Below are positions 32,767 to 42,048 of a stretch of DNA of 64,000 nucleotides, one piece after another. Under the pieces are notes generated by a model. That model was not told the DNA's origin. It was given only the letters and a program-made list of their open reading frames with translations, and ran no database searches. Both the position numbers and the translations under genes were made by a program. Position 1 is the first letter of the stretch. Every line of letters begins with the position of its first letter. This stretch comes from Oscillospiraceae bacterium (lineage in GTDB: Bacteria > Bacillota > Clostridia > Oscillospirales > Ruminococcaceae). The stretch is from positions 62,001 through 126,000 of the forward strand of contig JAEELE010000137.1 in NCBI GenBank assembly GCA_016288755.1. The letters are read 5' to 3'.

Positions 32767-33432
32767 ATGAAGCCTGATCAAATCCGCACTGTCATTTTCG
32801 ATCTCGACGGCACGCTGCTGGACACGCTGGACGACCTTGCAGCGGCGCTCAATCACGCGCTTTCGGTCTATTCGGCGCCGCCGTGCTCCCGTGTCAATGT
32901 CCGCAGATTCGTCGGGAACGGCATCAACAAGCTGGTCGAGCGCGCACTCCCCGGCGGCACGGCTGAACCGCATTACGCGGAAATTGTGCAGGAAACCCGG
33001 CAATACTATGCGCAGCACTGCACCGATCACACGGCGCCCTATGCCGGAATTCCGGAGCTGCTCAGGGCGATTGCGCCCGGCAGACAGCTCGCCGTTGTTT
33101 CCAACAAGCCCGACCGTCAGGTGAAGGAGCTCTGTGCTGTGCATTTCGGTGATCTCATCACCGCTGCAGTCGGCAATCGCCCGGACTGCCGGCTGAAGCC
33201 TGCCCCCGACGCAATCTGGAATGTGATGATGCAGCTGCAGACCGATGCGCTGCATACGGTCTATATCGGCGATTCGGACGTCGATCTCGAAACGGCGCGA
33301 AACGCCGGAATCCCTTGCATCAGCGTGCTCTGGGGCTATCGCGACCGCGATCTGCTCGAGGAACGGGGCGGCAGCGTCTTTGCCGAGACGCCGCAAGACC
33401 TCGGTCTCCTGCTCACAGAGACCGGGATTTGA
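32767..33432 (+). CDS. HAD-superfamily phosphatase (phosphoglycolate phosphatase-like)
   Basis: A 221-residue haloacid dehalogenase-type phosphatase. Motif I is IFDLDGTLLDT, motif II VVSNKPDR, motif III the lysine in RLKPAPDAIW and motif IV IGDSDVDLETARNAG. The helical cap is of the Gph/PGP type (VRRFVGNGINKLVERAL). Phosphoglycolate is the family's default substrate but could equally be another small phosphoester. AAAGGA lies upstream. The promoter of the next gene overlaps its stop codon. Confidence 0.88.
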   Translation: MKPDQIRTVIFDLDGTLLDTLDDLAAALNHALSVYSAPPCSRVNVRRFVGNGINKLVERALPGGTAEPHYAEIVQETRQYYAQHCTDHTAPYAGIPELLRAIAPGRQLAVVSNKPDRQVKELCAVHFGDLITAAVGNRPDCRLKPAPDAIWNVMMQLQTDALHTVYIGDSDVDLETARNAGIPCISVLWGYRDRDLLEERGGSVFAETPQDLGLLLTETGI

Positions 33433-33457
33433 CAAAATTCGCAGGATTTGGTATAAT
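33429..33457 (+). promoter_or_regulatory. Promoter of the PAS/hybrid-kinase-like gene
   Basis: TTGACA, 17-nt spacer, TATAAT with TGG before the -10; overlaps the stop of the HAD gene. Confidence 0.82.
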
Positions 33458-33504
33458 AAAGAAATAACAGTCAATCGGATGCATGACAGGAACGGAGGTG
33501 CCTT

Positions 33505-36500
33505 ATGTGGAATCAGACCACGGATCAAAGCCTGCTGGAGCTGCGTGAGGATGCAGTGCTGATATTCAGAGAGCCGACAATGGAGCTGCTCTGCCTGAAC
33601 GGTGCTGCGCGCAAGCTGTTCGGAAATGCCGAGGGAAAGCATTTTTCTGAGCTGATCCAGCTCCCTGCTGTTGAAAATCTGATGCGAAACACGACCGAAA
33701 CCGGACGTCTGAGTGCCTCTGCGCTGGAGCAGGTGCCTTGGTTTACAGGACGTGCGGTGCTCCATGCCGTGCTGACCGAATGGGATGACGGCGACGCCAT
33801 TGCGCTGGCGATTGATCACCGTGCCTACGGTCCGCCGCCCGAGGCACTGCAGCTGATGAAGGCGGTGCTCACCGCGTCCTATTTCACGGCGATTCGCGTC
33901 GATCTGCAGACGCTGCACGCTTCGATCATGAACAGCACACGTCCGCTGCTGAGCACACAGCCGGATTTCCGCTCCTATTCGGAATTCATCCGCATCTATG
34001 CAGAGGCGATGATCCACCCGGAGGACAGAGAGACCTTCCTCAGCACCTTCTCCGTTGAACAGCTGCATCTGTTCATGGAGGCGGATACCGCGCCGACCTG
34101 TATCGTGCGGCGGCAGTCCGAGGAGGAATACCGCTGGGCGAGCTTCACGCTTGCGGCGGTCAATTCCAACATCATTCTGATGCTCGGCAAGGACAGCAAT
34201 GAGCAGCAGCTCCAGAAGGAGCGCTCTGACCGCTATCAGAGCGAGCTGCAGTCGGTCTCGCGCCGCAATTCGTATATTCTCTCCAGCATGCGGGATATCT
34301 TCCGGCTGATGCTTCACATCGACCTGCGTACCGGCGACACGGAAATCTGCTCGATGCACCCCGCATTTGAATCCATTTTCTCGTATGATACGATCTACCC
34401 CTATGAGGAGGTCTACGAAATTCTGGTCGGCATGGCGTATGAAGAGGACCGCGGGATGATGAAGCGCTTTGCGGATTTCACGCAGCTCGCTTCGCTGGTC
34501 GCCGACAGTGAAAATAAGATCACTATTGAATACCGCCGCGTTTCCCGGAATCAGGAGGACCCCAAATGGACGCGCTCGGTCATCACGCTGCTGCAGTTTG
34601 AAGACGGTGTCCCGACGGAGGCAGTGTACACCGTGCAGGATATCGACACCCAGCGCCGCCGCGATCTGGAATCCCAGCGACTGCAGGATACGCTGACCAC
34701 ACAGTTCCACACGCTGATCCGCAGCCGCTATATCTGGTTCATCGACAATGATTACAGCGCACAGGTCTCGCACTGCTTCCGCATCGCTGACCGCACCGTG
34801 ACAGAGCCATTCGACGTGCCGTTCGGGCAGTTTTTCGAGCGGCTCATCATGCCCTACTGTCACCCCGACGACTTCAAGACCGTGCTCAAGGCGCTGTTTC
34901 CGGCTTCCGCGCTGGATGCCTACAACAAGGGCACACAGGAGATCTCGCTCGATTTCCGCCACAAATTTGACGGCGGATGGAAGGTTGTTCGGGCAGAGCT
35001 CTTCTTCCAGAAGGACGGTCTGGGGCATCTTCACGCGATGCTCTATATCTCCGATGTCGATCAGGCGGTGCAGCGCGCCGACAGGCAGACGCAGTTCGAG
35101 CACCAGCAGCTCATGCTCCGCAAGAAATTCTGTCTGACGATTCAGGATTCCTATATCCGCATCGGCGAGGTCGACCTCGATGCCGATACGATCTCGCATT
35201 ACCGTCTGAAGGACGGCGATTTCGAGATCGAAACAGACCCAGTGCCGTTCAGCGTGCTCTGTCAGCAGTTCATCGAGCGCTGTGTCTATCAGGGACATGT
35301 CGCCGCCTTTACCGAGACATTCTCCTACCAGCAGATTCGCCGCGCCGCTCGCAGCCGCATCCCGCTGATCCGGCAGACCGTTCTGCTCGATCTCAGCGAA
35401 AACGGCGAATATCACTGGTGCAATGTCGCAGCGAGATTCTTCCACGACGATCAGGGCAAATCGCATCTGATGATGTATATTGAAGATGTCAATGACGATA
35501 TCTGCCGCCGTGACGAGCAGGTCAAGGAGCTCGAACAAATCCGCAGCGAGCTGATCACCGAGCTGCGGCGCAAGGAGCATCACCGCATCCGCAAGGCGCA
35601 TCTCTATCTCGATCTGGCGAGCAATTTCCAGCTCTCGCTGAATCATATCTATTCCGCGATCGAGACACTCCGCGACGCACCGGGTCAGCAGGAGACGTCG
35701 GAAACGGCTCTCTCCGAGCTCACCGCGGTCTATGAGCATCTGTCCGCGATGACAGCCCGTGCAAAGGATATTCTGCTGCTGGAAAACCACCAGCTCCCGA
35801 TGCTCAGGGAGGAGGTCAGCATCTCGAAGCTGCTCCACCAGATCAAGAACAACCAGCTGTCCGTGTTCTACGGCAAGTCACTCAAGGTCATGGCATATAC
35901 CAGCCATGTCACCGAGGAGGTCGTCTGCAGTGATTCGCGCCGCCTGACCGACCTGTTCGAGAGCGTTTTTATCAGCGTCATCCGCACGCTGCCCGAGGGC
36001 TGCCGTCTGACGCTTCAGCTCGCACAGCTCCCCTGCCCCGACCGCCGGAACACTGCCGTCTATGAATTCTCAATGATCACCTACGGCAATCAGTCCTCGG
36101 AGGAATTCCAGAGCGGAATCTGCGAACCGGTCGAGCACACCGAGGGTGCGCTGCGTGCGATCGCAGATGAGTTCCGCAAGGAAAACAAGCTCCAGCAGTA
36201 CGGGCTCTACTTCTGCAGACGTCTGATCGACATGATGCAGGGTGACATGCAGTTCGTCAAGCTCCCCGACGGCGCCAGCGCGGTCATCATGCGGCTGCCG
36301 CTGCAGTATATCCCGCATCCGGTGCACTTCCCGCATATGTTTTGTCTGAAAAAGCGCGTATTTGTGTGGGATTCCGACCGGAAATACGCGATGGCGACGA
36401 TGGAGATGCTCCGCGAGACCGGCATGCGCGTCGACTGGCAGGCGGACTACGACAATCTCTGCTCGAATCTCCGTGCGGCAGATGCACAGGGCGACCCCTG

Positions 36501-36738
36501 TGCGCTGATCGTGCTCAAACAGAGCGACCTCAATGAGGAATCCCGCGCATGTCTCTGGGAGCTCTTCGACCGCATGCCGCAGATTCCGATCCTGATCCTT
36601 GCAGATTCCATGCCGCTGCCGCACACCAAACCTGCCCCGGACCAGAAAAATGTCTACTACGTCACCACGCCGCTGTTCCGCTCGTATTTAGCGGAAAGCC
36701 TGTGGAAGATCGTCAAGGACACCGAGTTGGATAACTGA
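33505..36738 (+). CDS. Large cytoplasmic multi-PAS protein with degenerate histidine-kinase and receiver domains
   Basis: A 1077-residue soluble signalling protein without membrane helices. Residues 1-680 hold about four to five PAS-like units, recognised by repeated closing motifs such as HPEDRETFLSTF and HPDDFKTVLKAL. A dimerisation-helix region near 695-720 aligns to HisKA but reads SNFQLSLNHI where SHxxRTPLNAI is expected, so the phospho-histidine is Asn. The ATPase-like region (about 780-935) lacks the N-box Asn (FISVIRTLPEG) and the DxG box, keeping only YGLYFCRRLIDMMQGDM. The last 120 residues resemble a receiver, but the acceptor Asp position is Lys (LIVLKQSDL). I infer a non-catalytic sensor scaffold. 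GGAGG precedes the ATG. Confidence 0.8.
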   Translation: MWNQTTDQSLLELREDAVLIFREPTMELLCLNGAARKLFGNAEGKHFSELIQLPAVENLMRNTTETGRLSASALEQVPWFTGRAVLHAVLTEWDDGDAIALAIDHRAYGPPPEALQLMKAVLTASYFTAIRVDLQTLHASIMNSTRPLLSTQPDFRSYSEFIRIYAEAMIHPEDRETFLSTFSVEQLHLFMEADTAPTCIVRRQSEEEYRWASFTLAAVNSNIILMLGKDSNEQQLQKERSDRYQSELQSVSRRNSYILSSMRDIFRLMLHIDLRTGDTEICSMHPAFESIFSYDTIYPYEEVYEILVGMAYEEDRGMMKRFADFTQLASLVADSENKITIEYRRVSRNQEDPKWTRSVITLLQFEDGVPTEAVYTVQDIDTQRRRDLESQRLQDTLTTQFHTLIRSRYIWFIDNDYSAQVSHCFRIADRTVTEPFDVPFGQFFERLIMPYCHPDDFKTVLKALFPASALDAYNKGTQEISLDFRHKFDGGWKVVRAELFFQKDGLGHLHAMLYISDVDQAVQRADRQTQFEHQQLMLRKKFCLTIQDSYIRIGEVDLDADTISHYRLKDGDFEIETDPVPFSVLCQQFIERCVYQGHVAAFTETFSYQQIRRAARSRIPLIRQTVLLDLSENGEYHWCNVAARFFHDDQGKSHLMMYIEDVNDDICRRDEQVKELEQIRSELITELRRKEHHRIRKAHLYLDLASNFQLSLNHIYSAIETLRDAPGQQETSETALSELTAVYEHLSAMTARAKDILLLENHQLPMLREEVSISKLLHQIKNNQLSVFYGKSLKVMAYTSHVTEEVVCSDSRRLTDLFESVFISVIRTLPEGCRLTLQLAQLPCPDRRNTAVYEFSMITYGNQSSEEFQSGICEPVEHTEGALRAIADEFRKENKLQQYGLYFCRRLIDMMQGDMQFVKLPDGASAVIMRLPLQYIPHPVHFPHMFCLKKRVFVWDSDRKYAMATMEMLRETGMRVDWQADYDNLCSNLRAADAQGDPCALIVLKQSDLNEESRACLWELFDRMPQIPILILADSMPLPHTKPAPDQKNVYYVTTPLFRSYLAESLWKIVKDTELDN

Positions 36739-36743
36739 ACAAT

Positions 36744-36784
36744 AAAACAGGCACACCCCAAGCGCGGGTGTGCCTGTTCTGTTT
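36744..36784. terminator. Bidirectional terminator between the PAS protein and the CotH gene
   Basis: AACAGGCACACCC and GGGTGTGCCTGTT are perfect 13-bp arms around a 7-nt loop, with A/T runs on both sides, between convergent genes. Confidence 0.88.
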
Positions 36785-38495
36785 ATGCAGCAGCATCGGT
36801 TCCGGGAGCGACGGTCGTCTCCGCGGGCTGCCCGAAAGCGGCTTCAAGGAATTTCCGCATGTATTCCGGGCGCTTCTCCGCGAAATACTTGATCATATTC
36901 GTCTGATCCTGATATGCTTTGTACCAGATCCAGATATCGCTGTTGGTCTCCTTGAGCTTCTCCAGATAGTCAAAATACCGGCGCATTTCAATGAAGCGCT
37001 CGCCGTTCATCTCATCCAGAGTATTCTTGATGTTTTCCGTCGAGCATACGCCTTCGAGCAGCCGGTTCACCTCCTGAACGAATGCAGTCCGGCAGTCCTC
37101 ACGCTGCATCAGCGCTGCAAAGAGCGGAGACCAGCGCTCTGATTCCGGGTCGAGAATCTGCGCAAGATTGTCATATTGTGCCTGCGTCTCGTCCTGCTCG
37201 TAGAGCCCCTCGGCGTAGTCCATGTCGTGGAACCAGAAGCGCCATCTGCCGTCCAGACGGTCCTCCCCTGTGCTCTGTCCCTCTGCGGGCACAAAGCGGT
37301 AGCATTTCTGATTGTTCTGCGGCCAGTCGCGGTTGTTTACCAGAATGTTGAGCGCATAGTATTTCAGGTAGTTGTCGATGTCGAGGAAATCACATAGCTG
37401 CGCATAATTTGCATCATCGTTCAGATCGAGCTGACTGAGTGCAGCGTAGGTGTCGTTGAATGCCGCAGCCGCCGCTGCCTCCTCCGCATCGGTCTCTGAG
37501 ACGTTTTTTGCCTGCTCTCTGCCCTCAAGCACGATGAAGTCACCCTGCCCCTTGCCGCCGTATTTGTCCTTGAGCAGGTCGTCGCAGATCGACTCGTGCA
37601 GCCAGTAGAGCCCGTAATAACCGCCGTTGAGATAGACCACGATCGGCTGCACGCCTTCGCAGTCTGCTGCACCCGACTGCGCCGCAAGCCGCTGATTCAG
37701 CTCATCGCGGATAAACGCAAACTGAAAATCATTGCCGGCATTGCGCAGCACGAGCTTATCGTAGGAATCGACCGTTTCGCCGTCCGCACCGACTGTGCCG
37801 AAGCCGTCATAATCGAATTTTCCATATTCGGGGTCATATTCCTTCCGGGCGAAGAGCTTCATGGATTTCAGCGCGGCACCGCGGGAGGCAGCACCGAAGA
37901 TGCGCATCCCGGCATCCTGCGCAAACAGCAGACTGCCGCTTTTGTCGACCATCTCCACCGAGATCGCGCGCTCGGATTCGCGTCCGCGCAGCTTGGTGTT
38001 ATTCCCATAGAAAATGCCGTCGGGCGCCTCTGTGATCTCCTTCGGGTCGCCGACCACCGAGACCACCGGATTTGAGAATCGCGCATTGATATCCAATGCA
38101 GTCCAGAAGGTCTGCGTCGCGGTGCGCGATTCGCTGCCGTCAGCAAAAAACGCCTTCGCCCGCAGCACATAGCAGTTCGGAAAATCCCCGATGATCTGCT
38201 TGAGCCCGATCGGCTGCTCATAGATATCCGTATCGCTGCCGGGTACGCTGCCGTCGAGGGTATAGCGGATCACCGCTCCCTCGGGCGCGGTCATCGCAAG
38301 CTGCGAACGCTCCGGCAGAAAGCGCTGCTCCGCGTGCACGATCCGATCCGCCGTGAACTGAAATGCCGTGACCGTTTCTGCTTCACGCACCGTCTCGATC
38401 TGGCTTTCCTCCTGCACCGCGCTGCTCTCCGCACAGCCGCAGAGCACAGAGAGCAGCAGCATTGCAGCGGCGGCAATCCCGTATTTCCGATTCAT
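36783..38495 (-). CDS. CotH-kinase-family lipoprotein
   Basis: A 570-residue exported lipoprotein. The lipobox is LSVLCGC at about residue 20. Residues 45-120 form a chitobiase-type beta-sandwich (IRYTLDGSVPGSDTDIYEQP, AKAFFADGSES). The CotH kinase domain covers about 130-520: RNAGNDFQFAFIRDEL, VVYLNGGYYGLYWLHESI, and the metal-binding HDMDYAEGLYE. CotH in Bacillus phosphorylates spore-coat proteins; here an envelope location is implied. Start ATG 38495 is preferred over TTG 38507. It is the last gene of the galT operon, 12 nt after the small lipoprotein gene. Confidence 0.87.
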   Translation of the reverse strand: MNRKYGIAAAAMLLLSVLCGCAESSAVQEESQIETVREAETVTAFQFTADRIVHAEQRFLPERSQLAMTAPEGAVIRYTLDGSVPGSDTDIYEQPIGLKQIIGDFPNCYVLRAKAFFADGSESRTATQTFWTALDINARFSNPVVSVVGDPKEITEAPDGIFYGNNTKLRGRESERAISVEMVDKSGSLLFAQDAGMRIFGAASRGAALKSMKLFARKEYDPEYGKFDYDGFGTVGADGETVDSYDKLVLRNAGNDFQFAFIRDELNQRLAAQSGAADCEGVQPIVVYLNGGYYGLYWLHESICDDLLKDKYGGKGQGDFIVLEGREQAKNVSETDAEEAAAAAAFNDTYAALSQLDLNDDANYAQLCDFLDIDNYLKYYALNILVNNRDWPQNNQKCYRFVPAEGQSTGEDRLDGRWRFWFHDMDYAEGLYEQDETQAQYDNLAQILDPESERWSPLFAALMQREDCRTAFVQEVNRLLEGVCSTENIKNTLDEMNGERFIEMRRYFDYLEKLKETNSDIWIWYKAYQDQTNMIKYFAEKRPEYMRKFLEAAFGQPAETTVAPGTDAAA

Positions 38496-38507
38496 GGCAA
38501 CCCCCAA

Positions 38508-38933
38508 TCACTGATTCCGCTTTTCCAGCAGGGTCGTCCGCAGAATCAGATATTGATAAGCCTCACCGGTTTCCGCATCGGTCGCATCTGCGATTTCCAG
38601 CTTTCCCTCCACGGTCACTGTTTCATAATCCTGAAAGCCGCTGTAATCCTGCCAGTCCAGCTCAAGCCCGATGCCGTGATCGCTGTCGCCGGGCTCAGCC
38701 GCATAGACCGAATAAAACTTGTCACCGTTCTCGTCTGTCGACGGATACAGCGTCCCGACCATGTGATAGACCCCGCCGACATAGCTGTCGGGATCGTTAT
38801 ACATCGCGGTGATGGTGTCATACAGAACGCTTGTCTTGATATACTGCATCTCCTGCGAGACGCTGACCTCCGAGGAATCCCCGCAGGCGGTCAGCAGGAG
38901 TGCCGCCAGAATGATCGCTGCCTGTTTTTTCAT
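38508..38933 (-). CDS. Small lipoprotein with OB-like domain
   Basis: A 141-residue lipoprotein. The signal and lipobox are AAIILAALLLTAC at residues 5-17. The mature part has a beta-rich pattern (YVGGVYHMVGTLYPS, HGIGLELDWQDY, VTVEGKLEIADA) typical of an OB-fold tRNA_anti-like domain, but I do not recognise a named family. The ORF track begins 30 codons earlier; ATG 38933 has GAGGG 4 nt upstream. It lies 7 nt after the LRR-dockerin gene and 12 nt before the CotH gene. Confidence 0.75.
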   Translation of the reverse strand: MKKQAAIILAALLLTACGDSSEVSVSQEMQYIKTSVLYDTITAMYNDPDSYVGGVYHMVGTLYPSTDENGDKFYSVYAAEPGDSDHGIGLELDWQDYSGFQDYETVTVEGKLEIADATDAETGEAYQYLILRTTLLEKRNQ

Positions 38934-38940
38934 GTTACCC

Positions 38941-40404
38941 TCACTCAATCGTATATTTCCATTCTTCGTCGATTCGGACAGTTGCAGAATCGAAGAAAAC
39001 GCGTCCTCCCGCAGGAGAGTCAACCCACTGATACAGACGGAGAATCAGCGTCTGAGTACACCCTTCAAAGGGACTTTCATGGTATCCAAGATCGACCGTG
39101 ATCTGTACGGTGCCGTCAGAACCGGATTCCGGGTCGAGCTTCTCAATGCCGATCATGATCAGCTTGTTGTCCGGATCTTCGTTGATCGTTGTCTTCTGTG
39201 CGCAGGTCACGGCGACCGACGTCACAAAGCCCTCGTTCGCGCTGTAGTCGATCACAAGCTGATATTCGTCCTTTGCAGGCGGGTTTTCTGTCTGAGTCAT
39301 CAAAAGACGCTTCAGCAAGGAAAGATCTGCTGCATTCAGTCTGCCGTTCCCGTCCATATCTGCCTGCGCAGGTGCAAAATCCGGTTTGCCGCCTGCAAGC
39401 CAATCGCTCAGCGTGTAGGCATCGGCGGGAGACAGCCTGCCGTCGTTATTTACGTCGCCCGCGATGCCGCTTGAAGCCTCCTGCGGCTTTTCGCTCAAAG
39501 GAAACAACTGCACATTGCCTGCGCTGATCGCCTGCTGAAATCCGGCACGGTAATCCTCCAGCCTGCCGTCCGGCACATATATCGCTGCAGAACCCGCAAA
39601 TTCGTCAAACGCTGCTCCGTAATAATCGTCGTTCTCGCCGGGGATGCTCTGACCGAAAAACAGTTCATCCGTGCGCAGGAAGGTCACAGCCTCAAGCGCC
39701 TTGCAGCCGGCAAAGCACATTCCCCCGACTCTTGTATTCTCCGGGACCGTGAGCTTTTTCAGTGATTCGTTCCAGCCGAATGCACCCATGCCGATGCGTG
39801 CAACTGACTGCGGCAGCGTGACAGTCGGCAACTGACAGCCGAGAAGCGCATAATCCGCAATCGTCTGCAGCGTGAGCGGGAGATTGAGCTCCTGCAGATG
39901 CTGAACGCCCCGGAAGGACATCATGCCGAGCGTCTCTGTTCCGCTCGGGACGGAATAGACCGCATCCGCCTTCGCCTGCGGATAGCGCAGAAGCGTCCTG
40001 CCGGATTTGTCAAACAGCACGCCGTCGATGCTCTGATAGTTCGGGTTCTCTTCTGCGACCTCAAAGCGGAACAGATGCGGGAAATAGCCCGATGCTCCGT
40101 TTTCATCTGCCAGATTGATCGCGGTGATGCCGGACGGAATGCGAAGCACCTCCCACTCGGGCTGCTCGTTTTCCGTCGACGGAACCAGATTCAGGGTTTC
40201 CACAGGCATGCCGTCAAAGCTGTCGGGCACATCGACCTCCTTCAGCGACAGGTCGGAAACCGAAACCGCCCATCCATCCGGCGCAGCGGAAAATGTGAAG
40301 CCGTTTTCTTCATGCTGCTCTGCGGAGACAGGAAAAGCACAGCACATGCACATGAATATCGCACTTGCTCCGGCGGTAAGAATTCGCTTAACCTGTGATT
40401 TCAT
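38941..40404 (-). CDS. Secreted LRR_5 protein with dockerin and C-terminal beta domain
   Basis: A 487-residue exported protein. Signal peptide 1-28 (CAFPVSA). BspA-type leucine-rich repeats cover about 45-305 (LPLTLQTIADYALLGC, VARIGMGAFGWNESLKKLTV). A dockerin lies at about 318-372 (DVNNDGRLSPADAYTL and DMDGNGRLNAADLSLL), followed by an unassigned 110-residue C-terminal beta domain. The dockerin is therefore internal. The start overlaps the galT stop by 4 bp (ATGA) with AAGGAGG inside the galT end, so translation is coupled. Confidence 0.88.
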   Translation of the reverse strand: MKSQVKRILTAGASAIFMCMCCAFPVSAEQHEENGFTFSAAPDGWAVSVSDLSLKEVDVPDSFDGMPVETLNLVPSTENEQPEWEVLRIPSGITAINLADENGASGYFPHLFRFEVAEENPNYQSIDGVLFDKSGRTLLRYPQAKADAVYSVPSGTETLGMMSFRGVQHLQELNLPLTLQTIADYALLGCQLPTVTLPQSVARIGMGAFGWNESLKKLTVPENTRVGGMCFAGCKALEAVTFLRTDELFFGQSIPGENDDYYGAAFDEFAGSAAIYVPDGRLEDYRAGFQQAISAGNVQLFPLSEKPQEASSGIAGDVNNDGRLSPADAYTLSDWLAGGKPDFAPAQADMDGNGRLNAADLSLLKRLLMTQTENPPAKDEYQLVIDYSANEGFVTSVAVTCAQKTTINEDPDNKLIMIGIEKLDPESGSDGTVQITVDLGYHESPFEGCTQTLILRLYQWVDSPAGGRVFFDSATVRIDEEWKYTIE

Positions 40405-41924
40405 CCTAAACCCTCCTTATATTCAGCGTTGATTTCGCCGCGAACCGACGCAAGAAATGCAGCAAAGCCCTTCTGACCGTCCGGCGTCCGCGCGAACACG
40501 CCGCACTGCGTCAGCACCTGCATGAACACCCTGCCGACCTCGTCGCGCAGCACCTGCTCCCAGTCCGCGTCATCCGGATAAAGCCCGCGCCACTGCCGCA
40601 CCCACGCCGCATGGGGCGTGACAGCGGGGTCATCGGTCTGCGGCATACCTGCAATGATCCACTGCCGCACGGATTCCAGCTCGGCCTTGAGGCGCGCCGG
40701 CAGGATCGCTCTGCCCATGACCTCGATCAAGCCGATGTTCTCCTTCTTGATGTGATGCAGCTCTGAATGCGGATGATAGAGCCCGAGCGGATGCTCTGCC
40801 GTTGCGGAATTGTCGCGGAGCACGAGATCCAGCTCATATTTGCCGTCGCGCAGCCGGGCGATCGGCGTGACCGTGTGATGCGGCACACCGTCGGTCTCGG
40901 CAAAGAGCATGCGCGCAGCATCGGTATAACCGCGCCAAGCCCTGAGAACCGCGTCTGCCAGATCGGTCAGGCGCTCCTTGTCCTCCGAGATCACGCGAAG
41001 CACGGACATGGGCCACTTCACGATACCGCAGGTGACGTCCTCAAAGCCCTCGATCTGCACGGGCGTCTCGATCGGTGCCTCAGCCATCGGAAAGCGGTCT
41101 GCGCCGCCCTGAAAATGCGCATGACTGAGAATCGAACCGCCGACGACCGGCAGATCGGCATTTGAGCCGACAAAATAATGCGGATACTGCGCAACAAAAT
41201 CCAGCAGCTGCGCAAAACACAGCCGGTCGATCTTCATCGGCACATGGCGCTCGTCGAGCACGATGCAGTGCTCGTTGTAATAGGCATAGGGCGAATACTG
41301 AAAGAACCACTGCTCGCCGCACAGGCGTACCGGCACAACACGGAGATTCTGCCGGGCGGGGTGATCGGGTCGTCCGGCATAGCCCTCGTTCTCCCGGCAG
41401 AGCTGACATTTCGGATATGCGGCAGCCTTTGCCCTCGCAGCAGCCGCGATGTCCTTCGGGTCCTTCTCGGGCTTGGAGAGGTTGATCGTGAGGTCGAGCG
41501 CTCCGTATTCGGTTTCGGTCTGCCAGTGCACATTTTTCGCAATGCGCTCCTTCTGGATATAGCCGTTCGCCAGACAGAGGTGATAAAACCAGTCTGTCGC
41601 CTGCTTGGGGCTCTGCATGCCGCGGAACTGGAACTCCAGACAGACATGCGAGGGCAGCGGCGTAAAAATGCCCATCAGCCGCGCCGCAAACAGATCACAC
41701 TGTGTCACGCTGTCATCCGGAATCACGCCTCGCTCTGCGGCGATCGCGGAATACGCCTGCAGCAGCTGCGGCAGCGTCGGATATTCGGGGAGCCCGGGCA
41801 CAGGGAGCTCCTCCGGCGAGTCGGCGCGGAACAGCGCCAGAATACTGTTTTCAAGAAAGCAGGCATCCTCCGGGGCACAGAGATTCTGTGCAAGTGCATA
41901 ATCAATCAGCGGCTGGGCAAACAT
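40401..41924 (-). CDS. galT: UDP-glucose--hexose-1-phosphate uridylyltransferase, class II
   Basis: A 507-residue GalT of the Gram-positive type, exchanging UMP between UDP-glucose and galactose-1-phosphate. Family blocks are FTPLPSHVCLEFQF, CQLCRENEGYAGRPDHPARQNLR, the catalytic region GGSILSHAHFQGGADRF and LGLYHPHSELHHIKKENIGLIEVMG in sections. The ORF track adds 16 upstream codons that read through the promoter region; ATG 41924 has AAAGGGAG upstream. It leads an operon with an LRR-dockerin protein, a small lipoprotein and a CotH kinase, an odd partner set for a Leloir enzyme. Confidence 0.94.
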   Translation of the reverse strand: MFAQPLIDYALAQNLCAPEDACFLENSILALFRADSPEELPVPGLPEYPTLPQLLQAYSAIAAERGVIPDDSVTQCDLFAARLMGIFTPLPSHVCLEFQFRGMQSPKQATDWFYHLCLANGYIQKERIAKNVHWQTETEYGALDLTINLSKPEKDPKDIAAAARAKAAAYPKCQLCRENEGYAGRPDHPARQNLRVVPVRLCGEQWFFQYSPYAYYNEHCIVLDERHVPMKIDRLCFAQLLDFVAQYPHYFVGSNADLPVVGGSILSHAHFQGGADRFPMAEAPIETPVQIEGFEDVTCGIVKWPMSVLRVISEDKERLTDLADAVLRAWRGYTDAARMLFAETDGVPHHTVTPIARLRDGKYELDLVLRDNSATAEHPLGLYHPHSELHHIKKENIGLIEVMGRAILPARLKAELESVRQWIIAGMPQTDDPAVTPHAAWVRQWRGLYPDDADWEQVLRDEVGRVFMQVLTQCGVFARTPDGQKGFAAFLASVRGEINAEYKEGLG

Positions 41925-41971
41925 ATCTGCTTCGCTCCCTTTCCAATCACTGCTTTTGCAGCTTTTTTTCA

Positions 41972-42000
41972 ATTATACCATATTCCGGCGAAAAGCGCAA
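41972..42000 (-). promoter_or_regulatory. Promoter of the galT operon
   Basis: Minus strand TTGCGC, 17-nt spacer, TATAAT preceded by TGG. Confidence 0.72.
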
Positions 42001-42004
42001 TGGG

Positions 42005-42040
42005 TAAAAACAGAGGGGACTGTCCAAAACAGACAGCCCC
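42005..42040 (-). terminator. Terminator of the malic enzyme-DUF218 operon
   Basis: On the minus strand GGGGCTGTC pairs with GACAGTCCCC (one bulge) around a TGTTTTG loop, followed by TCTGTTTTT. Confidence 0.78.
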
Positions 42041-42048
42041 GCCCGAAA

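Noticed and set aside
32713-35838. 1041-codon minus-strand ORF
   Set aside because: Antisense to the HAD and multi-PAS genes, which have promoter, ribosome-binding sites and recognisable domains. The ORF has none.
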